A stretch of DNA of 64,000 bases from Rhytidiadelphus loreus (taxonomy: Eukaryota > Streptophyta > Bryopsida > Hypnales > Hylocomiaceae). Below, one piece after another: positions 48,206-57,339 of this stretch. Numbering within the stretch: the stretch's first letter is position 1; each line of letters opens with the position of its first letter. Below the pieces are notes generated by a model. It had not been told where the DNA came from. It ran no database searches and saw nothing but the letters and a program-made list of their open reading frames with translations. Location: assembly GCA_947034895.1 (NCBI GenBank), contig OX344762.1, positions 42,884,760 through 42,948,759 of the forward strand, in the 5' to 3' direction. The position numbers were made by a program, and so were the translations under genes.

Positions 48206-48905
48206 GTGAGAGAGAGAGAGAGAGAATTTGGTCCTAACCTGCCAGTACGAAGGTGTGATCCTGCCAGTAGCCGAGAGGAAGAGCTGCAAAAGAAAGCAAT
48301 AACTCGTTTCAAAAATCTCACGATAAACTACCAAATAGAATTTCAAAACCTGCAAAGTCCAAAGCCATATAGTTGAGATCTTTGCTAAATTCGACGATAA
48401 GACACGGAAGCGCGATCGGCTCAATCATTCACGGAAAATGAAGTTTGTTAAATTCCGTGATCGACACTACGATCATTTCAATTACTGCGAGACGCACTAA
48501 TTCTTTTCTCATCACAAATTTCCACAAAACAGTATTCTAATTGAAAGATGAACTAAAAACAATTAGGGCGTCTCGCAGTAATTGAAATAAATGATGTAGC
48601 TAAAGATGACTATTCAAACTTACCAAAAAATAGAAGCAGAAATGCAGAAGTCCACCAACAAGGAGCACGAACCAAGCCGACGTCAGGTCTATTAATAGAC
48701 CGGAAATGATCCCAACGTTACCACCGATGTCCTTCGCAGTGCCGAGGCCGTCGATCATCTCTTGATTGTATCGCAGAGTATGCTTCAAGTCCCCTGAATA
48801 CAAAGAGAATGCATACGAAATTCCTCCGCATGCCTGCATCCACATGCCAAGACACAACCCTAGCCATCGATCCTTGAGCACTCTCTTCACCCTCGATGGC
48901 CACAT
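43722..48905 (-). CDS. nodulin-like / NFD4-like major facilitator superfamily protein
   Basis: Membrane protein of the plant Nodulin-like + MFS family; substrate not established here. Fourteen exons on the minus strand: 48905-48624, 48283-48239, 48032-47965, 47809-47725, 47451-47293, 46871-46821, 46510-46427, 46089-45809, 45548-45482, 45295-45210, 45025-44919, 44781-44652, 44294-44145, 44004-43722 (TAA). All introns are GT-AG and the sum is 1878 nt, 625 residues. Signatures: RWLGLCLGMWMQACGGISYA in the first helix, ATGRITPSYWQ, NTAVLVTC then MRNFPSDRGVVVGLLKGFIG, GLSGAIFTQVYTAVYAP, a hydrophilic central loop of about 90 residues, then WLLFFAMGCGTGSGLTAINN, NFLGRLGSGYVSEYY and SSELFGLKNFGALYNTL, and a cytosolic Cys-containing tail. 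The acceptor of exon 8 (CACTGGCAG|CTG) is the least certain choice; it was taken because it preserves phase. Confidence 0.93.
48157..48225. repeat. GA/CT microsatellite in intron 2 of the MFS gene
   Basis: About 34 dinucleotide units with one GTGAGTGAG interruption near 48201-48210. On the gene's strand it is a CT tract starting about 13 bases after the splice donor of exon 2. Confidence 0.95.
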
Positions 48906-49480
48906 TGTACTTCCCTGGACACCTCAAGGCTCAATCCGTCCGCGGAGCTTCCTTTCTATCCCATCCTGCCTGCAACTAGCGCGGCCCGGTAGCTCGCATC
49001 CCGATCCACGAACAAGTGATCACAGAACTCTCCAATCACAAAAAGCAGACTAATTCCTCATTTGCCATTCCCCGACTTCAGTCAACTAGCTGACAATAAT
49101 TTCAATTCAGCTCAAGATAAGAGACGTCGTCAGATCATCAAAATACAGTTCAGATCTTGATGTGCGCCACCGGTTCGGTTCAAGTCCCGCAAAAACGCAA
49201 TACAGCACTAAAGAACACCGGACCAAGCTCAGAAGAAGCGGGCATATGATTGGAGCGTCCTTCGACACTGACAACTGTAGCAAAGTCGACAATTCGGGCC
49301 GTTAGTTCTGGTAGCTGGACGGACACCGGAGGAACACTAACGCCGGCCGAGGTCTGGCTATGGCGTCCGGACTCAGGAGGGTATCAACGACCCACGGGAA
49401 GGAAGGACGATGTTCCCATTGTTGCTCGTTCCAACAGTTTGAATCCATGGTCGTTTTAACATGATTATTAACCCCTTTAG
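48906..49480 (-). promoter_or_regulatory. presumed promoter region of the MFS gene
   Basis: Higher GC than the distal intergenic DNA, as at the other gene starts in this window; it ends at 49481 where transposable elements begin. No distinct TATA box recognised. Inference from position and composition only. Confidence 0.4.
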
Positions 49481-49701
49481 TTAACGCCTTGATCCTTTTT
49501 CTAATTTTGGCACATTTTTGCTTATATGTTTCTACAGAAATACCATTTATTGCAATTTCATGAAAATGATCATTAAGGAAGGTTGTCTTTTCAAGATTCA
49601 AGTGTTACAGTGGATGAATGAAAAGTTAGTTGGACATAATAGCACCTCATAGCCCTCTCTTCATTGTCCAAAATATGGACGTTGGAGCACTTAAGGGTTA
49701 A
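49481..49701 (+). mobile_element. TTAA-flanked MITE family H, copy 2
   Basis: 221 bp from TTAACGCCTTGATCC to GCACTTAAGGGTTAA, the same length as copy 1 (32702-32922). Its last four bases (TTAA, 49698-49701) are also the first four of the family C element that follows. Confidence 0.85.
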
Positions 49702-50350
49702 CCCCTAAATGCCTAAGACACCCAAATCTAGTGTTTGCAAAACTTTGAAGTTAAATAAAACCCAACCAATTTGCTATTTTTAGTAGCTTTTATTCTTGGA
49801 AAGTTCTTCTTGAAGTTTAGTTTTAGCATCAAAAATCCAATCTTGAAAATAAATGATAGTGATTTTTCTATTCAAGATTTTGTTCAAGAGTATCCATTGC
49901 AATCTCGACTTCCCATAGTGTTGAGAGCTCTTGGAAATGAGCCTCAAATACACTAGATCTTAGAGGAAAAATCACATTCAAAATTCATTTAAGAAAATTA
50001 TAGAGTAGATTTTAAGAAGTCATAAATTGATTGGGTTTATGCATGTTAGGCCCTTTAACCTCATATATATTTTTGGTCACCAACTTTTTAGATTTGACTT
50101 GTGAAAAGAGGATTGAAAGACTTCACATCACTTTTGTAGTTTTAACACCCTCATGGTCAAACATTATAATCTTTCATTCCATAAGTGATATTGTTGTGTT
50201 TTTTTCTATGAGATCTCTAACATGTCTAGTTTGAATTTGTATGGTTACAATTAAAAAAAATTGATACAACTTATCAAAATGTTGGCATTTTGTTCAATTT
50301 AGAGCAAATTTTAAGAAGTTCAAAATAGGCCTTAGGCATTTAGGGGTTAA
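49698..50350 (+). mobile_element. TTAA-flanked MITE family C, copy 1
   Basis: 653 bp with inverted ends TTAACCCCTAAATGCCTAAG / CTTAGGCATTTAGGGGTTAA, perfect over 20 bases, non-coding, the best-preserved copy. It parallels 35720-36406 and, more weakly, 7386-7925. Confidence 0.9.
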
Positions 50351-50665
50351 TAATAATATGTGACTTCAATCCCTCAATTGAAAAATGAAAGTCACTCTTT
50401 GGAGCTCAAACCTACTAATTAAAGCTTTCAACTTTAAAAAAAAATTAATCGTAGAATTAGATTCTTTTGTTTTCTTTAGGTGTATTTTATTATCTTTCTG
50501 AAAGCTTTGCCAATGATTTATTTCAACTTTCTACTGACCAAAATTAGATTATTTTACACAAGTTTGGTATTTATTTCACATAAGAAGCTTGTAAGGAGAG
50601 AAAAACACTTTCAAAATAATTTGGCAATCTAAAAATCAATACGGATACTCTAATGGCCTTAAAAA

Positions 50666-51187
50666 TTAACCCCTACAGGATTGTTCAAGCAATAAATTGC
50701 CTACTATTTGGAATACATGCCGATTTTAAGGTAGCTGAACTACATACTTACAAAATCTTGATTCTACAACTATGTTTGTAAAGATGGGAACTAAATTACT
50801 ATGGTAAGGAAAAAATAAATTTAGCAAAGACATAGAAATTGTGCCTAAGCATTTTATGTATTTTGGCCAAGGCCTGGCTCATGTATGTATTCTTAAAGGG
50901 ACATGTATTTATGGTCTTCAAGAATTATGGGCAATACTTCATGAATTAGTTCATGTCAAATTCAACTATGCTAAGTCTTTCCCAAGGCAATAGCAAAAGA
51001 AAAAAAAAGAAAAAAGTGCAACTTGTAAGCCCTACTAAATGTTGAAATGCTGCCACGTTTGGTTGTCAAAATCTCATCACAAAAGAAACTTAGGAATGAA
51101 CTCAAACAATGTTTGGTACACAAAAACTTTGGCAAAAGCAATTGAATACAAGTCTTATGAGCTCAATCAAACATCCTAAAGGGGTTA
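50666..51187 (+). mobile_element. TTAA-flanked MITE family D, copy 2
   Basis: Begins TTAACCCCTACAGGATTG and ends CATCCTAAAGGGGTTA; about 522 bp. The right end matches copy 1 (34286-34691) closely, the left end more loosely, and interiors differ in length. Non-coding. Confidence 0.6.
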
Positions 51188-51736
51188 CTAATCCAAAAAA
51201 TTATTTATTTGAAAGGTATTGAATTCCCTTTTCTATAAGCTATTCAAGTCATTTTGAATTGTGCAAGAATTGAATAGTACAAATTAAAATGACTTGTGTT
51301 TGAATGTGATCAACTTCATTATGGATAAAATCTAATTGTATATGAAGAAGTTAAACGAATTTTTAAATGGATGAAAATCACACCATTTGAGATAGTATAA
51401 AAATATTGTAGAGTACATTGTATTGATTTTATCTAAAATATTATATATTACCATACCAATATGCCTTGAAATTTGCATAATTCTAAAATGAATACAAGTT
51501 AATGCTATTATTTTTGGAAAATTAATTGAATTAATTGAGATCTCTAAAATTGAAATCTTTATTTTTTCAAACTAAAGTTTTATAATGATATATATTAAAT
51601 TGATAAATTTTTAGAATATTCTCTAACTGATATGAATTTTTTTAATCCAAAATTTTTCCAATCTATTAATATATATTTTTTAATTTAGAAAAAATAATTA
51701 ATAACAATTTGTAGTATTAAAAACTATGGTTCTTTG

Positions 51737-53966
51737 TTAACCCCTAAACGTTAGTCAGAGACTATGAACATAATGTTTTAACCAAAACTGCTCCAAAACT
51801 GTCATTTCTAGGACAAGTACCAAATTTTAGAAAAAAACTTTTTTAAAAACATGTAACCATAGGATCTTATAGTACACTAATTTGAGAAGATGTGGAAAAA
51901 ATTTCAAAAGTTTCCACCGCGTAGATTGCAAGATATTAATGTTTGAATTGACAAAATTCCTTTTGGAGGCCCTATGAAAATACAAGCAGCTACACTTCAC
52001 AAGTTCACATTTGTATGAAAAAATGTCCAAAATGGTTTTTATTCTTTGGATTCCTTCTTCAAGGCAAGTTGGCTACATGCTTGAAAATTTTCAAATCATT
52101 TGAAATTGTACAACATACAAGAAAAAATTGTAAGTAGAAAGAAGTAGAGAATGTTTTAAAATACTAAATTGTTAACAATTTATTTATGGAATTGAAAAAT
52201 GCCAATTCCAATGGTTTTAATGATGCAATAAACAGTACACACCTAATGATTTTTTATTTTTTTCCAAAGATATTTAAAATTGAGCTAAATAAAGGATTTC
52301 AAAGTTTATTTTAGAGTAGAGGTTCTATAACTACCCACAAACTAATCCAAACTAAAATTCCTCATAACTTTCATCTCATCAATCAAAATGGAATGATTCA
52401 AAGCTTACCACGTAAGGTAAATCAGCCCATTGTGGTCAGAATTTGGAGTCTGCCTCATGCCATTGCTGAAATTTTTCAAAAAAATTCCCACACAAAGATA
52501 AGTGTGAGAAATAAAGAGAGCAATTGAAATTTTATTTTTCAGACAAAAGTGTGAATTAGTAATGTATTTCTGAAGTGATGTTCCCAACACGGTCTATAGG
52601 CTGCCCCATAACCAACAAAAAGTGTACCCAATATGCTCATCTTAACCACCTAAAGTGGTTACAATAATTTCTAATGTAGAATGCGATGAAAAATAACTTC
52701 TAACAATGATTTAGAGCATCCCACGATAGGGCACCAAAGGGAGCCAACACAAGGAATGGACTTCCTACCATGGGGCAAACTTGTAGTTAATACATTATCA
52801 ATTAAAATTGAGTTTTAGATGAGAAAAAGAGTTCATTATATACACATGAGGTAGTAGGATGTAAAACAACCCATGTGGGATAATGTAAATTAGAATTAGT
52901 AGGAACTCAACCGCTCATAGTTAAGTCAAACCTCATTTAGGCATAGTAGAAAAAAAAAGTTCAAAACACTTTGAGCTAAGAAAAGTTGGTAAATGAAGAC
53001 AAATTTAATCTCCCAAAATCCGTTTGAGATTTAGAATCTCCGATCAAAAGTTATAGACAAATTTGAGAGAGGGGTTGAAAGGGAATTATTTTTTACAATT
53101 TCAAACTTTCTCTCTCAAATTTGTCCATATATTTTGATTGGAGGTTCTAAATCTCAAACGGATTTTTGGAAATGAAATTTGTCTTCATTTACCAACTTTT
53201 CGTAGTTAAAAGTGTTTTGAAAAAAAAAATTCTACCATGCCTAAATGAGGTTTGAAATTCTATTGAAAAACAAAACCTACTTTTGACTTAACTATGAGTG
53301 GTTGAGCTCCTACTAATTCTAATTTATATTATCCCACATGGATTGTTCTACATCCTACCACTCCATATGTATATAAAGAGTTTCTGTACTCAATTTAAAT
53401 CTCAAGGTGAGATGGAGATATTTTTCAACAAATCTAAGATGGTTGGTGGATTTAATTCTCTTATTTAATTGAAGGCAGTTTTTTTGTGATTTTGGCCCCA
53501 GTTTACAACTACACTCGCCAAATGCCCATTTGGTGTCCCTATTTGGTGAGTTTGTTGTGGGAATGCTCTTACACTAGAAAAGTTGGGTGTTCCTAATGCG
53601 GTCACTAATCACTCCATGAGTGTCAGGTTTGATATTGATTGTGGTCTGAGAAAACTGTCATGGGGTCATGAGGTGTCCACTATGGGTGATCTGACCGTTA
53701 TAGGTTGTTTTACTTTATCTATAAATCTATAGAATCAATTTCAAATTTCTATTTTTTTTAAAAGTGATTTTCAAAGGAGTTTTTTTTGTGCTTGGGCTAC
53801 CCGCAAAACACTCAAAATTACATATCATGCAATAACTTTTGAACCATGTAGTCAAAAGTTATGAAAATTGTTGGGCCTTAAATTTACTTCTCGGGCACAT
53901 GTTGTGTGGAAATTTCAAAGGAAAAAAATAAAAATTCCATTCACAGTTTGGTCCTTTAGGGGTTAA
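51737..53966 (+). mobile_element. TTAA-flanked element family E, carrying a nested Harbinger-like element
   Basis: Ends TTAACCCCTAAACG and CTTTAGGGGTTAA (12-bp perfect inverted end TTAACCCCTAAA). It spans 2230 bp, of which 855 belong to the nested element at 52714-53568, leaving about 1.4 kb. Interior phrases recur around 18160-18350, 26830-27130 and 38230-38360 (AAAACTG.CATTT; ATGTAACCATAGGATCTTAT; AGATTGCAAGATATTA; CATGTAGTCAAAAGTTA). No transposase frame. Confidence 0.65.
52714..53568. mobile_element. Harbinger/Tourist-like foldback MITE with a long internal hairpin
   Basis: Inverted ends GAGCATCCCAC / GTGGGAATGCTC, flanked by the 3-base direct repeat TTA (52711-52713 and 53569-53571). 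The interior is a long inverted repeat: left arm about 52858-53075, right arm about 53107-53357, loop of about 30 bases. Arms agree at roughly nine bases in ten by eye (for example AATCCGTTTGAGATTTAGAA against TTCTAAATCTCAAACGGATT), with one insertion of about 36 bases in the right arm. Ends resemble the element at 23411-23734. Non-coding; a transcript would fold into extended double-stranded RNA. Confidence 0.8.
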
Positions 53967-55440
53967 GGAAGAGATTGTTTTAATTCATTTAAATTTTGGA
54001 AAATTTAGAATGCATAATACTCTATCTATTCTCAAATGATCTTTTGGTTGGACAAATGCTCCTCATATTTGCCTTCAAAATCCATATTACTATCCTCCCA
54101 AAAGATGCGTCCTACCCTGGTTTGTATTAGTTTTACCCTATTTTAAAAATGCTTACCTTGCTTATCACTATTGATTTCACAAAAAATCACAAGGCATTGA
54201 TCTTGTGAGATTTAATCTAAGCCATCCAAATCCAAAATCCAAATATCAAATCTAGATACAAATATGAGCATTGTACATATTGGATATGAAAACAAATACG
54301 GGATATGGATATGAATATGAGTTGTGGGAATTATTTGTCAATACATTGGTTTTTGAAAATTATAAGAGGCAGGGGGAGGGGGAAGGGTATGAAAAATTTT
54401 AAATATAAAAATTAAAGTTTTTGTTTAATTCAATGAGTGGCACTACTATCTATCTAATTCAATGGGTGGCATATTTGGTGCAGTCTACATAAGCCCTAAA
54501 ATCATGAGTGGCATCCTTCCATACGTACTTTGTGTTCACAAACAAGGCTATTTTCTACCCCCCTCCAATTTCAGAACTTGAAAAATATGCCAATACTCCA
54601 ATGCTAAATTTGAATTTTTAGCAATTTAATATATTTTTGGCAAATCAAAAAAATTATAATTGAATTATAATATTGATGCATTATGTATCAATCTAGAATT
54701 TTTTTGTTAGATACATGAAAATTTGAGATTTAACTTTGTAACTTCGTTGCAAGCATTAAATATCTGATAGATGACAAAGAATCCTTCTATGTAGGACAAA
54801 AGTGTAGTTGTTCATCTTTAAAATTTTATGTGAAAGGGGGAAGTCTTGCCGACAATAGTTTGACCTGAAATGAATGCTCTTGAGATTTTTTAAGCTAATG
54901 ATTCACATGATACGAAAAAGATGAGTTCGATGGTGACCAACTTGATGTTTCAGGGTTAACTACAATAGTATGGTACTAATCGACACTTTGGGCTGAAATG
55001 ATTATGTGTTATTTTCACAACATTCATCATGAGCACCTAAGTATAGTGCTCGGGAATTTTTTTGAGTTTTACCGGCTAAAATTTCCTTCAATTCTCATGC
55101 GGAACCAATTTTTGAAGGATTGAGTCTGGTTATTTTCTCTATTTTTTACTCAAAATTGAAATTTTATGGATTTTTTCATTGGTTTTTTGCTAATGTTTTC
55201 AAATTGCAACCAATTTTTTTTCCCAAATCCACCGGCTACCTTTAGCCTAGCAGCTGGGTTTTTCGGAACGCTGCCTAGGTTAGGGGGTTCAGTTATTTAC
55301 CATATGTCGAATTTCTTAGTGAAATACAAAATTTCTCAGGACTGACTGAGTTTTTACAGTCCAATTGATAGATTTCTGACGACCAGAAATCTGACAATCG
55401 AATGTAAGGTGCAGGTTAACTTGCATTTCAAAAACAATTA
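53967..55440. other. gene-free AT-rich stretch with a reverse family B copy
   Basis: Mostly AT-rich DNA. A line resembling Stowaway ends (ACTCTATCTATTCTCAAATG) occurs near 54012 but no partner end was found. 54754-54959 is a family B element. Confidence 0.4.
54754..54959 (-). mobile_element. TTAA-flanked MITE family B, copy 5 (reverse)
   Basis: Contains GATGACAAAGAATCCTTCTA, GTAGTTGTTCATC, ATTCACATGAT and GGTGACCAACTTGATG, ending TTTCAGGGTTAA. The left end is worn; 54754 is approximate. Confidence 0.6.
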
Positions 55441-55460
55441 ATGTCGAAGGAAATGAAAAG

Positions 55461-55742
55461 ATGGAGAACGGAAAGATGGAAACGGAAAGAAAGGCGGAAA
55501 TGGAAAGAACGAAGCAAAAAAGAAAGAGTTCAGTTGAAAGAAAGTCAAAATGCCAGCAGGAAGGAAACTCAGTCAGTTCGCACTCAAATGGCGCGTCCCT
55601 AACGGATGAAGCACGAAAACGGATGAATATCGTCGTCGTCGTCGTCATCGTCATCGTCATCGTCGTCCTGGTCGTCGTTCTGTGCTCTGTTCTCAGTCTC
55701 GGAAAGGGGGACTGGCATGAGCTTCTCCATCAAATGGAATGA
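55461..55742 (+). other. open frame of 93 residues built on a trinucleotide repeat; doubtful gene
   Basis: A true ATG at 55461 opens a frame with a Lys/Glu-rich head (MENGKMETERKAEMERTKQK), then a run of about 20 Val/Ile/Leu encoded by a (GTC/ATC)n tract at about 55627-55680, then CSVLSLGKGDWHELLHQME. It would be a single-pass membrane peptide, but the hydrophobic run is simply the microsatellite read in one frame. No homologue recognised, no promoter evidence; listed so the repeat is not lost. Confidence 0.2.
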
Positions 55743-57339
55743 GTTCCTGCGTCTGCTCCCAGCAGAGATCACTCATATGTTGACACAGCTTGCATCACCA
55801 ATGAAGCTCATGTAACACGGAATTGTTCTGATTTAGAAACTCTCCCTGTCGAAGTAGCGCTTGCTCGTGCAGTGCTTGCTAGCTAACCTTAGCATCGGAT
55901 TTTTATAGTGGTCTTGCTTCTACTCTTTCCTTTCCTGCCTATTTTAATTTCACTGGATCGGAGGTTTTGTAGCTCTTCGGGATCCAGGCTAGTGTAGAGA
56001 CGGCGTTCGAGCTCTCGCAGTTTAGGGAACGAAATGATGATGGGAGGGAGTGCTGATGAGAGAGCCTCCTCAGTCTCCACGAAGTCAAATCATGCGGTGA
56101 GTGATGATCAGGACTTATTTTGAAGTTTTGAGGTTTTGGAATCATATGTTGAAGAGGTCGATTTGTGATCATCATGTCGCTATTGAGAAGGCGTGTCTAG
56201 TCCGGTTAGGACTTGGTTGTAGTAATCTCTCACGTGGAAGCGGTGCTTCTCCTTGAGGTTTATGCCGTGTTTCCCAAACCCTAATGCTGGTTTGGGAATT
56301 GAGTGAAGTGCGATACGTTGTTGCTTTGGTTTAGTGACTTTCAAGAGATTTTGGAGGAGTTTGCGTTTGCGTGTTGAAGGTTTTAGCTGCCAATTCTTAA
56401 GTAAGGCATTCAATGTTTCCTCGCGTGGAGTATGGACTTCGGTATTGCAGCTGTAGTTTGAGCTCTCAGTAGTTATGCAGGAAGACCTAAATCGTATTCA
56501 TTTTAGTGTGACGATTGCTCTCGATTCGTATCGACGACATTTTCAGTACTGAGTAGTAGCCTCAGGTAACTGGAGGTTGTTCATGGTTCATTTCCTCGGA
56601 GTTTGGGATTTACGAGGCGGTTCGATCATACACTCTGGGACTCATTGTCATTTGGATTTGGCAGTCATCCGGGGATGCACTGTAAATCAAAGAGCAGCTA
56701 CGATATGCGGCAGGAAATTAGGGCTCTGGCTGCTAGGATACATATTGTAGCCTCTGTTTTGAAGTAGTCATGTAGCGTCATTTTGGCTTGAACCGCATTT
56801 CCCGCTTCCAAGGCAGAGAATACTTGTTGTGTCGCTCGAAGCATTTTAACCAACATGGAGGAGTGTGCTTTCAATGGGAGATGACTACTTCAACTGTTGA
56901 GTGACCACTTCTGGTATAAGAACCAAATCGGTTGAGTTCGAATTTGTATCACTAAGTATGACTTTCTTAGGAGACCAGATCTGTTTGCAATCATTCAAAG
57001 TGGGAGGTTGTAGACCATCATGAGTGACATTAGACAACTCCATTTCCATTCAAAGATTAGTAACTGTAGGCATTTATTTAGCTTACAAGTCATGCTTACA
57101 CCACTTGCTAATTAATGCAACCAAGGGTATGAATAGATGATTTGTTGTTGGTAACTGGGGTCAGTATAGGAGACCAGATCAGGTCCCTATAGGTTTTAGT
57201 ATCCTCTACCTGAAATGTTTGATTTGTGGATTAACTTAAGGGTTGTGTTGTGCTTGTGTCCTCGTCAGGGAGCTTTTTAGTGATCGTCTGGTGTGCAATT
57301 GACCAACGTATTTTGAGAGGGGTCTAGAAGACGGTAAAA
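55743..57339 (+). promoter_or_regulatory. upstream region and leader of the sugar-transporter gene
   Basis: GC content rises from about 55740. The leader and possibly a leader intron should be in this span, since the ATG at 57340 is immediately preceded by an in-frame TAG (in GGTCTAGAAG). Minus-strand frames at 55889-56413 (61-78 residues) do not resemble known proteins. 56990-57230 is a copy of the repeat found in intron 2 of the L21 gene. Confidence 0.45.
56990..57230 (+). repeat. dispersed repeat shared with L21 intron 2
   Basis: Same order of phrases as 3815-4045: AAAGTGGGAGGTTGTAGACC, CCATTCAAAGATTAG, GATTTGTTGTTGGTAACT, CAGGTCCCTATAGGTTTTAG. Lies within about 350 bases upstream of the ATG of the transporter gene. 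Confidence 0.55.

Noticed and set aside
49165..49200. GGTTCAAGTCCCGC, considered as the T-arm of a tRNA
   Set aside because: No matching acceptor stem, D-arm or anticodon arm could be drawn in the preceding 60 bases.
49302..49601. 99-residue minus-strand frame
   Set aside because: About half lies inside the family H MITE; the rest is upstream flank of the MFS gene.
56180..56413. 77-residue basic minus-strand frame upstream of the transporter gene
   Set aside because: Lys/Arg-rich but unrecognised, without promoter or splice evidence, and lying in the probable leader of a plus-strand gene.
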